From the NCBI GenBank assembly GCA_964036315.1, contig OZ038500.1, positions 62,574,102-62,638,101 of the forward strand: 64,000 nt of DNA, read 5' to 3'. A model generated the notes under the pieces. That model saw only the letters and a program-made list of their open reading frames with translations. It had not been told where the DNA came from and made no database searches. A program made the position numbers and the translations under genes. The first letter of the stretch is position 1, and each line of letters begins with the position of its first letter. Positions 32,732 to 44,050 of the stretch are shown piece by piece. The DNA comes from Acanthosepion esculentum. Its lineage: Eukaryota > Mollusca > Cephalopoda > Sepiida > Sepiidae.

Positions 32732-33155
32732 TCATAACAACTCCTAGAAGCCAGAGCCTAACATATCATACCATTTTGTGTGATGACTCTGTGAACAAAT
32801 TAAAAGCATTCGGTTTTTACGTGATTTTTACAACGAATGTTTTTTGTACGATAAAAAATTGTATAACTTCGAAATAAATTTGGGAATAATCGAAATTGCG
32901 AAATCCAGTGAAAGTCACTCATGAAATAAAAATAGTTGTTTGTGCGGAAAGTAAGGACCTACGTACATGAAATTGTCTTTAAAGTAAGTGGCGACAGAAG
33001 AATTTTCATTGAACTTTTAAAAGGTAAGCTTAAATATTAATGCAACACTTACATGCAACGATCAATTTTGAGTTCTTCTGTAGTTTATTGTTGCCTATCG
33101 CATCTACTTCACCCTAACTATTGTGATGAAGGCCCAGTCAAGTGCCCTTTGCAGG

Positions 33156-33198
33156 AGCTAGCTTAAATGCCACCCGATAGGGCGGCATTTAAGCTAGT
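33156..33198. repeat. Short strong palindrome
   Basis: GCTAGCTTAAATGCC and GGCATTTAAGCTAG are complementary across an 11-13-nt loop that itself contains CCC/GGG. It is an isolated hairpin with no element I can name around it. Confidence 0.7.
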
Positions 33199-33684
33199 TA
33201 TTAAATATATTTCTTTCATTTCAAAATAATATTTACATAAAATCTGATGAATAGCAAATGATGGTACATATATCTTCTTTTTACCTTAAAGACTTAAAGT
33301 AGGAAAATTCTCTCGGTAAACATGATAATCGTGAGATTAGCCGCTACCTTATAAGGAAATATTCGACATCCAATGACCAAACCTTTAGCGTTACTGTTGG
33401 TTGAGATTCATCAAATCTTTTTCTTAAAACAGTTTTTCAGGAAATTAGACTTCTCGAGTTCACTGTTATCACTTTTTTCTAATATAGATGGGAATTTCCT
33501 TGCAATCTTTTAGTTTTTGATTGTATGGAAAGTCAACATCTTGATCCTAGTTCCATTTCTATTGTTGCTGCTGTTGGAAGTCTTCCGTTGATGTGGATTT
33601 GGTAAAGATCAATGTGATTTTGTAGCGACAGTCTATAGGATCTGATGAAGTGTTGTCCTCTTTAAAACCTAAAGGATTCATTCT

Positions 33685-33862
33685 TACAATGTTTCTGCTT
33701 TAAATAACCCATAAAGTGTTGATAAACCGTAAAAATCAATTCATTCGCAATAGCAATCTCTCTCTTTCTTTCTTTCTTTCTTTTCTTTCTGTCTTTCTTT
33801 TTCTTTCTTTCTTTCTCTTTCTTTCTTTCTTTCTCTCACTCTCTCTCTCCCCCCTCTCTCTC
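33685..33862 (+). repeat. SINE tail plus CT-rich microsatellite
   Basis: CTTTAAATAACCCATAAAGT then GTTGATAAACCG is the chimeric SINE 3' tail (33695-33735). (CTTT)n/(TC)n follows to 33862. Confidence 0.7.
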
Positions 33863-34099
33863 TCCCCACACTCAAAAGTGCTAGGTCACAAAATTTAGCT
33901 TAGGCCATGCTCTCAAACAGGACCAGGTTACTGAAAGACCTCTTGCAGATTGCTATAGAATTGCATTTGTTAGCATAATTTTAAAAGCGGTACGAATATT
34001 TGGGAACACTCTCTCGTTTCCATAAGGAACAATACATTTTGGAAGCCGGGTGGATGCTTCTGTGATGACTACAATCTTAATCTCTTTATTTTATCAAAA

Positions 34100-34270
34100 G
34101 CACCCCAAGCAAGGCAATAAAGTCACGAAGACACAAACCGTTACTGAGAATTAGAAAACAGCAGCATAACTGACTGAGGAGAAATAACAAAAAGACAACA
34201 TTAATTACGAAGGACAGGAAATTGTGGAGTGGCATGATAGCCTACGTCCTCAAAGGACACGGCACATAGA
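34100..34270 (+). repeat. Repeat piece plus RTE-like LINE 3' end
   Basis: CACCCCAAGCAAGGCAATAA at 34101 matches the start of the insert at 21360. ACAGGAAATTGTGGAGTGGC...GGCACATAGAAGAAG (34209-34275) is the RTE-like 3' terminus. Confidence 0.6.
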
Positions 34271-34526
34271 AGAAGATACGAGCTGGGTATGTCGTGCAGG
34301 TCTTAAGTACAGTTACGTATTTGATTGCACTACAAGGTTTGAAGTGTATATTCATCATTCTTTCCAAAGAGTGAATAGCCTGGTGTGTACGCATGCGCGA
34401 GTTTCGGCGCGTGCTCCGTTTCGAATTAGCGCTTCTTTTTCTGTGCCTCCGTGCCTCATCAACCAGTCCACTCAGCTAATAGGAGGTGAAGGATTTTTGT
34501 AACCTCATGCCATCACACATACCCTT

Positions 34527-34547
34527 CTGCTCTCCCTCCCTCCCTCC

Positions 34548-34637
<90 letters not shown>
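34527..34637. repeat. (TC)n microsatellite
   Basis: CCCTCC repeats then about 45 TC units. Confidence 0.95.
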
Positions 34638-34638
<1 letters not shown>

Positions 34639-35409
34639 TATATGAACCTTCACTCCAAATTCCTTTCTTTTTTTACTTGCATCTTTCATGGGCTTTCTTT
34701 ACGGCAGGTGCCGGTGGATGGGTGTACAAAAACTTAGGGGAGAAGGTAGAGCAGAGATGTTTCATTCAGAGCACAAATCCAGTTCTGTACTCAGCGTCCG
34801 ACTCTGATAATGCGATACTGTTTCAGTAATTCGATATACTTTCTGCATTTGGCTTAACTCCGCTTTTAGTCAACAAAAGAGGGTGAAAATATTCTCCGCT
34901 TTGAAAGACCAGGATGCAACAGGATTTTCTTTTTTTATGATTGCAATTCAAACTTGACGTCACTAATAAATAAAATAACGAGACTGAATCAAATTATTTC
35001 AACTAAACATTTGAACAATTAACGACTAAAGCAACACCAACGTTGTTATTTTCTGCAGGACCGACTCAAGGTACTGGCAACTCGGGCAATCGTCGGGGGC
35101 ACCATAAAGGCTGAGGGCGCTGTTGCTAGGGTTGTCACTGACTTTTCGTAGTTTTTCCAAATATCAGTCAACAATATAAACGATTTTACATTTCTATTCA
35201 TTAATTTCATTTATATATTCACTGATTTTTCTTATTAAAATTTACGAAGAATTCCGATGCCTTACTTTCTAAAGGTAAAACAAAAAAGAAGATTGCTAAA
35301 AAATAAAAATGACCGTAAGCCTCTAAATGGATAACACAATTGCAATTCGCCCCCAACTTAAGATGTAACACAAGAACAAATCAAAAGAGATATCCAGGCT
35401 GTTCGGGCT

Positions 35410-36400
35410 CAAGAGTTATCGCAGCTTTAATAATTAGTCATAGTTTTACTGGGCAATTACAAAGTCTTTACTGAGGTGAGGGTTTTAAGTGGAAAAACCT
35501 TTTGGGTGTTGGGCATATGTACACTAAGTTTGAAAAAGAGATTTTGTTAAATTGAGGCTTTCGGATATTTGTAGTTGGATAGCAAAACCAGAAAAAAAAG
35601 TAAAAATAACTTGGCTTGTTTGGTCTGTCTGTATGACACGATTAATTTTATTAGGAAAATGACATTTCTTAAAATGTTATTTTGTTTCGTTCTCACTTGT
35701 TCACTCACACACTCTCTCTCATACATAATCACATACATAAACAATAATTAAGTACAATGTTTCTTGAATTTTGTAAACTTTCGAAGAAACTAACTTTGTC
35801 AGCATTTTAAATCATTAACGATTTTCACTAAGGAAGATCATACGTGCAAGCATCTTTTGCTTTTGAAACAGGAAACGTTCATAAATTTTTTTTCTCTAAA
35901 GAAGAAATATTTTCATTTTCAAATGAATGAATTAGAAATAAATCACACGCAGTGACATATTTTAATCACACCGCCATCAGTGATAATATTATACTAAGAC
36001 TTCTATTTTTTTAATTATAAAAAATATTTTCTAAAAAATAAAACTTTCCTACCATTTAATCTAAAGTATATGCATCGCATATGGCCTTCTGTAGTGAAAA
36101 TAGCTGGGGTACCTACTACGAAAAATTACCATGAATCTTTTTAGTAGTGCAACCTGCCTTGCGATGAGCCATAGATCAAGTGGCCCACTGCTCGAAAAAG
36201 GTTGCCCATGCCTGTTTTAAACGATTGAAAAAAAGAAGAAAAATTCATTAAATTTATTTGTCAACTTTCCTTTCTTTTGCGTGTAAGGAAGAAAATGTAT
36301 TTTTGTATTAATCCAACTTGTAAGCTTAAAGTCTCTGAAATCATATGCATTTCCAAGCGAGTTGAATTGATTTGGGGTACAATAAAATTCGCTTTGAAAA
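35410..36400. repeat. Repeat mosaic homologous to 21180-22275 and 37990-38390
   Basis: 35540-35600 (CGGATATTTGTAGTTGGATA) matches 38105-38130 directly. 36285-36400 (GGAAGAAAATGTATTTTTGT) matches 38281-38390 directly. 35640-36130 matches 22270-21180 inverted. No coding capacity is seen and the class is unknown. Confidence 0.65.
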
Positions 36401-36654
36401 AGTCTTTCTTTCTGTTATCAGCGATTTCCTCTGATGTCAGCCTTCTCATTGCTATAATTATTTACATTTTTCACAACAAAGTTTTTGTATGTAAAGGTAT
36501 GTGTAAATTGATTTTCTATAAACATATTTTCATAGTAGACATTCTTTTTATTAGAATGTTCGTAGAAATTGATAAATGTTTAATATTTTAAAAGTTCATA
36601 CATGTAGTTAATGTCATGACTTATGGTTTACAAGAGAAAAAGAAGTATAAGCGT

Positions 36655-36865
36655 GTTGACTAAGGGGAGTTGGTATGTAGTTTTAGCGATCAGTTAGACT
36701 TGTCGGAGTTAGCTCCTTCTTAATTCCCTAATTATTCACTAGAGGTCACTCTCCCTACACTATAAATACTGGGCGACTTCTTGCCTCGTTCTCTTTTTCA
36801 TTTCTTCATTTCAGAGAACACCTCTACAATGTGAACTCTCGCAAAAATATAGCATTTTCCCATTT
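36655..36865 (+). promoter_or_regulatory. TATA-type promoter-like segment, possible solo LTR
   Basis: CACTATAAATACTGGGCGAC (about 36756) contains a good TATA box, followed about 25-30 bp later by TTGCCTCGTTCTC, a plausible start region. The segment beginning TGTTGACTAAGG could be an LTR U3, but I found no clear end or target duplication, so this is tentative. Confidence 0.25.
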
Positions 36866-37003
36866 GTGGGAGACGCCATGAACATTATACACACATACAC
36901 ATACGTACGAACATTCATCAAAGAACAAACACAAATGTTCACACACACACAAATGTTATTGTCTATGTCCATTGTAAAATTGTGTTGTTTAATACATATA
37001 TTT

Positions 37004-37009
<6 letters not shown>

Positions 37010-37060
<51 letters not shown>
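37010..37060. repeat. (TA)n microsatellite
   Basis: About 25 TA units. Confidence 0.95.
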
Positions 37061-37063
<3 letters not shown>

Positions 37064-37514
37064 CTTGTTTGTTTTCTTTTCATCTTCGGGTGGATTCAAT
37101 GTCTGATTCCGCCATTTTCTCGTAGTACGACCTTCTTCTAGCAGGAAATAAACGCACGTGTTTCTAATACAACAACACTCAAACCCCCCAGTCCTCTACA
37201 GACTTTTGATCTCACATCGCTTTGCTTACCGCTTTGAAAAGCGTCACTTATAGATTTGTGAAGACGAGTTGCTATTTTTGAGTTGACTGACTACAACCTG
37301 TTGAAAATCTCTTATTTATCCATTTTCAACAGACAAACCAGAACGTCTTTGAATTTACTTAAGCCAAGAGTGATTGGTTAAAAATTATCTTTTTTTTTCC
37401 TCGTGATTTTTCTTTTTCTTTCTTTTTTCCTTTCTTTTTTGCTACAACGGCAAATATGAATCTTATTGTAAATTTTATTTACATTTTGTTCTTCATCTGT
37501 ATCACAACCCCGAG

Positions 37515-37590
37515 TTCCATGCACGCTGCAATCGTTACGGGCTGATGCAAAAGCACCTGACGATTGCACCGTGCATGGAAGTTGACCCCT
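37515..37590. repeat. Foldback repeat with degenerate hammerhead cores
   Basis: TTCCATGCACGCTGCAATCG (37515) is inverted at 37559-37582. The right arm has CTGACGA, stem GCAC/GTGC and GGAAG, where GAAAC is expected. It belongs with the CTGACGA family of 40.5 and 49.5 kb. Confidence 0.6.
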
Positions 37591-37703
37591 ACCGGTGAGG
37601 AACGTAGTATATATTTATTAGTAGTATAAATTTTAGCGCTTTTATTATACATCGAGTATTGTTTTATTAACACCGGCACTCAATGTGCAAGACTTTCTTT
37701 CTG

Positions 37704-37915
<212 letters not shown>

Positions 37916-37989
37916 TTAACAGGAAAACCAGATTTCTCATTTGCTACTTCTGGTATCAACAGGCAGTGAATTAGACTTTATCTCTTTCC

Positions 37990-38400
37990 GACCACTACAA
38001 AACTTTTACTGTACTGAAGGTTTTAAGGGGGAAAAAAGCCACTAACATTTAAACGTTTTGAGTATGTTCACTAAATGTGAAAAATAGATTTTGTTGAATT
38101 GAAAATTTCGGATATTTGTAGTTGGATAGCAAAAACAAAAACAAAAACAAAAAATAAATAAAATAAAATAAAATAAACAAGTTACCTCGACATATAACAA
38201 ATAACATATATTTATCAACATACAATATGCTCTGGGAAAAAATAAAAATGCAATTTGTTTGTTCCTCAATGTTTCTTTCTTTTATGAGGAAGAAAATGTA
38301 TTTTTGTATTAATTCGACTTGTAAGTTTAAAGTCACTGAATTCATATACATTTCAAAGCGGGCTGAATTGATTTGGAGGTAATAAAAAGAAGGGTACAAT
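37990..38400. repeat. Repeat pieces shared with 35410-36400
   Basis: Direct copy with an A-rich expansion (38130-38175) between the two homologous blocks. See 35410-36400. Confidence 0.65.
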
Positions 38401-38568
38401 AATGAAACATCTAACTCACTGCCTGACGATAACAACAATGCCGAAACCGCGGTAGTCGGAAGGTTGATTTTCCGGTAACATTTTATAACTTAAATTGCTC
38501 TACATTTTCGTTATTTAAATTAGCATTTGGCGCTTTTTTTGACAAATAGTTAAATTGTTAGTTTGTTT

Positions 38569-39103
<535 letters not shown>

Positions 39104-39105
<2 letters not shown>

Positions 39106-39203
39106 CCAGACGGCAATAAGGAATGGATGACGGGAGCAGGTTTTGGTGACAGACGGCAATAAGGAATGGATGACGGGAGCAGGTTTTGGTGAAACTGGAA
39201 GCT
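39104..39203. repeat. Direct 47-bp duplication
   Basis: AGACGGCAATAAGGAATGGA then TGACGGGAGCAGGTTTTGGTGA occurs at 39106 and again at 39153. Confidence 0.9.
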
Positions 39204-39317
39204 TCCAGTCCTGAAATTGCACGTTGCCGGCGAATTTAGTTATCAACGCTGTCATCATAAAGGAAGCGGTCAGCAAAGAAGAAATTAAATTCTTGGATAC
39301 GTGATAATGACGACGTC

Positions 39318-39319
<2 letters not shown>

Positions 39320-39397
<78 letters not shown>

Positions 39398-39558
39398 ATT
39401 AATAAAAATATAAAATTTCTCACTTAGCCGATCGATGCTATATTTAGCACCTCTACTCCAGAATTTTGTAAAAGAAGCTTTGTGTAATTATTCAGTCTAC
39501 TTGTCAGGAGGTATCAGCAATTGTCTGTGGATTTTCTCATTTCTGTTATTTATAATTA

Positions 39559-39595
<37 letters not shown>

Positions 39596-39675
39596 GTTAT
39601 ATTAAGTTAGAAAAATAATTTATGCGCTTTTTATTTGTGTTAGATTGATTTTTCTTCTTTGTGTGCGTGTGTTCA

Positions 39676-39726
<51 letters not shown>

Positions 39727-39730
39727 ACGC
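39320..39730. repeat. (TA)n(TG)n, (ATT)n and (TG)n microsatellites
   Basis: TA/TG at 39320-39398, ATT at 39559-39592, TG at 39678-39726. Confidence 0.9.
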
Positions 39731-39899
39731 CTGTACGTGTGTGTATGTGTATGCTGTCATGCAAAAAATTGGGCGACAAAAATATTCTTTGTATATATTT
39801 TACGGTTTTTATTTATTTAACATGTGGGAGCATAATAAAATTTTGGGAAAATCACAAGGTTTTTTAGTTCCTCCTACAGCCTTCGTCAGTTCTTGATAT

Positions 39900-40330
39900 T
39901 GAAAAGTGTTTTTTGAATTGGACTAAATTTCAAATTCATCAGTCGTTAATGACCTCTGTACGAGAATCACCAATTCTTTCGTCGTGACACCTTATAACGA
40001 TTTTTATTGCCTGTTCCCTATTCATTTTTTCTTCACAGGAGTTAATCTCTCACTCCGGTCAGATGACGCCCAATGAGGATGGGAGATGTGTAGTTGAAAA
40101 AGCTTTGCCACCTTGTCTTATTAGTGCGTTAATATAATGCGACAATGTAAAACGAACGGTATTAGATGATGATAAAAAAATCCATTCTTATTATCCGATA
40201 TTCACTAATAGGACTCCCTTACTTTTATGTGCGTCTGTCTTTTTGTCATCATCTAATATTCTTTATTTTATATTCTCTCATATACACTCTTAAAATAAGG
40301 CGGCAAACCTTCAACCAGCCCTTATAGTGG
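39900..40330. other. Unclassified; contains a loose inverted repeat
   Basis: TATTAGATGATGATAAAAA (40159) is mirrored by TTTTTGTCATCATCTAATA (40240). I see nothing else recognisable. Confidence 0.4.
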
Positions 40331-40333
40331 GCG

Positions 40334-40336
<3 letters not shown>

Positions 40337-40394
<58 letters not shown>
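40337..40394. repeat. (TA)n microsatellite
   Basis: About 29 TA units. Confidence 0.95.
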
Positions 40395-40395
<1 letters not shown>

Positions 40396-40484
40396 AATCC
40401 TGAACGCTGTGGGTGTAGTCCAGATTCATAATCACATCACTCGATTTACAATAATATATTTTAATATATATATTATTTATATAT

Positions 40485-40615
40485 TATATAAAAGCGGTAC
40501 TTATTGGAAGGCGCTCAATTTCAGTGATAGAGCTAACATATTTAGTTGGTTTGATGTGAGTTTGTGACCCTGTGTTTCACGCTATTTGCGATCGTCAGAC
40601 AAACTGATTCATTTT
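40485..40615 (-). repeat. Ribozyme-bearing repeat, copy of 5140-5300
   Basis: AGCGGTACTTATTGGAAGGC then GATAGAGCTAACATATTTAG and TGATGTGAGTTTGTGACCC match 5300-5145 inverted. It is bounded by TA-rich sequence and contains an intact hammerhead-like motif on the minus strand. Confidence 0.75.
40560..40602 (-). ncRNA. Hammerhead ribozyme motif, CTGACGA family
   Basis: Minus strand: stem I strand GTTTGT, core CTGACGA, T, stem II CGC/GCG around AAATA, T, GAAAC, loop ACAGG, GTC cleavage triplet, then ACAAAC, the exact complement of GTTTGT. Stem III would be only AC/GT. The single T on each side of stem II is unusual, and activity is uncertain, but the six-pair stem I placed exactly after GTC is hard to explain by chance. 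Confidence 0.55.
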
Positions 40616-40732
40616 TAAATTTTGGATTTGTATATGGTTGCATTATCGGTGTTTTTATGGTAGTGGGAGGAAAAATTGTCGTCGGAACGCCACTCGCGCA
40701 TATATGATATATAAATAATATATATAAAAAAT

Positions 40733-40734
<2 letters not shown>

Positions 40735-40771
<37 letters not shown>
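40735..40771. repeat. (TA)n microsatellite
   Basis: About 18 TA units. Confidence 0.9.
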
Positions 40772-40773
<2 letters not shown>

Positions 40774-40784
40774 ATTAGCTTATC

Positions 40785-40910
40785 TTCATACCCTGCCTGG
40801 TGGCAAACGCTGCTGATGACGCCAGGAGTGGCGGTCCCGCCATAGCCACCGAAACCGTGATATCACCCCTGGTCGGCGGTTGATGAAGACAGGGTATCGC
40901 ACGTGCTAAC
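40785..40910 (+). promoter_or_regulatory. GC-rich structured leader, probable 5' UTR of REL LINE
   Basis: ATACCCTG (40789) and CAGGGTAT (40892) close a domain. Inside it are CCTGG/CCAGG, a hairpin GTGGC...GCCAC enclosing GGC/GCC, and the palindrome GTGATATCAC. It contains CTGATGA and GAAAC boxes in hammerhead order, but stem pairing does not fit a normal hammerhead. Self-cleaving or IRES-like 5' structures are known in R2-group elements; the role here is inference. Confidence 0.4.
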
Positions 40911-41029
40911 ACACGTTGTATGTTAAAAATTGATTACCAAGACTCTCTGAAAAGTAAGATGACTCTTCGGAAAGACGAAGTGAGCCTCTAGAAAATTGGA
41001 GTGACATCTTGGAAAACCAAGAATTTACA

Positions 41030-44000
41030 TTAAAGTATGAAGAATACAAGAGACGCAGAATGCCCTCTGGGTGACTGTAGCGGGGAGGGAGAATATATCA
41101 CCCATCAGACTGATTTTAATGGAAACGACCTGGATATGGACCCCGCTACAACGTGTGATTGCGGCCGAAGATTTAACGGTTTACGCGGTTTACGTATCCT
41201 TAAGGCACACTGGTGCAAACAACGTAATTCTCCTATCGGAGAATGTAAATCGAGTGATGGGATTATGAATCTGGACTACACCCACAGCGTTCAGGATTCC
41301 ATCGTTGAGCGACAGCTCCCTGTAGAAATCCTAAGTAAACCAAGAATCCAGTGGCCCAAAGGTAACCAGAAGTCTATTTGAACAAATCTTGACAAAAAGC
41401 TGTCTTTTATCTTTAATACCAATCTTAAGAGTCCGATGGGGCAACAGATCAGTTCCTTTTGTAGAATAATATCCGATGTCTGCTTTGAGTGGTTTGGACC
41501 AGTAATGGAAAAGAAAGATAAAAAAGAGGAAAAACGACCAAATCGACGACAAATCCAGAAAGGAAAGTTACGATCAAAACAAAGATTACTGAAGCGCTGT
41601 TTTAAAGATGCTCCAATTCATGAGAGGGCAGGACTTCAAGAACTCATAAACGATATCAGAAGGAAGCTTCTAGTGATATCCAGAGCTGAAAATCAAAGGA
41701 AGCATCGGAGGAAAAGCGGCAGTCTCGGAGATCTTTCTTGTTAAATCCGCATGCATTTGCTAAAAATCTTTTCGTGGAAGCAAAGAGCGGCAAGCTTGAT
41801 ATCACACAGGAGGAGCTGGAGAATCATTTGAAGATGACGTATTCAGATAATATGCGAGATAAACCAACCCCTCTTATAAAAGATTTACCAAGGCCTCAAG
41901 ATCCGACAGTTATATTTGATGATAGTGGGATAAAATTAAGTCAAGTCCGAGATTTTGTCCGAAATGTACGCGCTGGTAGTGCCCCCGGAATGAATGGGAT
42001 ATCATATAAACTATATAAAAACTGCCCTTGCGTTCTCAGGAAACTTACTATCCTCCTTCAGCGGGTTTGGAAGCAGAATATTGTACCACAAGAATGGTGT
42101 TTGGCTGATGGTATTTGGATACCTAAAGAAATGGATTCAAAAGGCATTTCCAATTTTCGCCCCATATCCCTCCTTAATGTAGAAGGAAAAATTTTTTGGA
42201 GTCCTCGCTCGTCGCATGACAGATTTTCTTATAGAAAACGATTACATAAACACATCTGTCCAGAAGGCTGGGATACCTGTCTTCACTGGTTGTCTGGAGC
42301 ATGCACAAATGATATGGAACGCCATACTATCAGCCAAAAGAAATAAGACAGAACTCCATGTAGTATGGCTTGATCTTGCCAATGCATATGGGTCAGTCCC
42401 ATATCAATTAATAGGAATGGCTCTTGACTTTTTCAATTTCCCTGTCACGATTAAGGAAATCATAATGAAGTACTTCGACTCAGCTTTCATGAGATTCACC
42501 GTCAAAGATTACTCTACCAAGTGGCAACCACTTGAGATCGGCATCATGATGGGCTGCGTGATTTCCCTGCTTCTTTTCGTTTTAGCCATGGAATTGATTT
42601 TACGAGGTGCATCAACCACCTCCAAAGAAGTGATGACTGAAAAACAACTGGTCCTTCCCCCTTCTAGGGCTTTTATGGATGATATCACCATTCTCGTCCC
42701 TTCTAAAATTGCTGCCGATGACCTTTTACAAAAATATCATTTTCATATGGGCGAGAGTGAAGGCAAAGCCCTAGAAATGTCGAAGTCTGTCATTAGTCAG
42801 GGGGTCTGTTAAGGAAATCCACTTCAAGATTGGTAATGACACGATACCAACAGTAAAGGAAATGCCAGTAAAGAGCCTCGGGCCGCTCTATACAATCCCA
42901 CTGACTGATCGACATCGGGGTACAGAGGTTCAGTTTTAAAGTGACTAATTTCGATCGTAGAACCTATTTGCCCGGCAAAATGAAGGCGTGGTGCTATCAA
43001 CATGGTATACTACCCCGCCTTTTGTGACCTCGGAAAATGTAAATGTATCTCGTATTGAGCGCGTTGAGCAAGTGATCAATAAGTACTTATTGATCACTTG
43101 CGTAAGGTGCTTGGAGTTCCTCCTTGTTTTTCGAAAGTGGGGCTATATGCCAACTCCGGACATCTGCAGCTCCCTATACACTCATTGGTGGAGGAATTCA
43201 AGGTTGGGAAGGTACGCCTTCATATGATGATGAGAGACTCAGCTGATGATTGCATACGGAGGGTGCATCCAGAGATTAAATATGGTACAAAGTGGTCAAC
43301 TGCAGAGGCCACTCAAAAAGCGGAAACCAGCCTGCGAGTCAGAGATATCATGGGCGTGATTCAGAATAATCGGGCTGGATTGGGAAACACGGCGCACAAG
43401 TACTTCTCCAAGGAGGAATCAAAGGGAAAACGGCGTATGGTAATTGAAGAATGTTCGAAGAGAAGCATAGAATAGCCACTGCTGTTACTCAAGCTAAAGA
43501 ATATGTGTGGACAACCTGGAATTATATCGAACCCATTAAACTTTCGTGTAATTCATTAATGGCGATGGAACCATTGGCGATATCATTCCTTCTTCGATCA
43601 ACATACGATCTTCTCCCAAATGAAACAAACCTCAAAATGTGGGGATACACAGATACAGATCTCTGTTTTTCATGTAAAAAAAAACGAGGTACCTTGCGTC
43701 ATGTGCTTTCTGCTTGTCCACGATCGCTCCAGATGTACACGTGGTGACACAACAAGGTATTAGAGGTGATCAGGGATCTAATAAGAAAACAATGTGAGAC
43801 AGCAAATCAACAGCTTGTGGCAGCCAAGGAAACTAAGATCGAATTTCATAAAGAAGGTGAATGTCCTGCAAATAAAAAACAAACAGCCCCCAATATGAAG
43901 CTGCTGAGCGGAGCCAGTGCTTGGAAGGTTTCAGTGGATCTAATGACATCCTTAAAATTGTCAATGCACTTTGCACAGACAGACAAGCATCCCGAAATCG

Positions 44001-44050
44001 TGTTGTGGTCAGACTCAAAAAAGACGGACTTCCTAATAGAGTTAACAGTC
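41030..44050 (+). pseudogene. REL-type non-LTR retrotransposon, nearly full-length, 3'-truncated
   Basis: Single-ORF polymerase read in shifting frames. The N-terminal zinc finger is CDCGRRFNGLRGLRILKAHW (41155-41215). A linker follows with LLKRCFKDAPIHERAGLQEL, then RT motifs: RAGSAPGMNGISYKLYKNCP, FRPISLLNVEGK, VVWLDLANAYGSVPY (motif A Asp) and AFMDDITIL (motif C DD). The thumb and C-terminal region follow, then the CCHC knuckle CFSCKKKRGTLRHVLSACP (43660-43720) and the start of the endonuclease, HPEIVLWSDSKKTDFLIELT. It breaks there. The catalytic Asp residues survive, but there is an in-frame TGA at 41379, frameshifts near 41715 and in a T run near 42195, and stops after 42810, so it is inactive. 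It ends where a Helitron begins (about 44050). Confidence 0.85.

Noticed and set aside
40793..40860. True hammerhead ribozyme in the REL LINE leader
   Set aside because: CTGATGA and GAAAC occur in the right order, but stem II cannot be drawn next to the core and no stem I or cleavage triplet fits; kept only as a structured leader.
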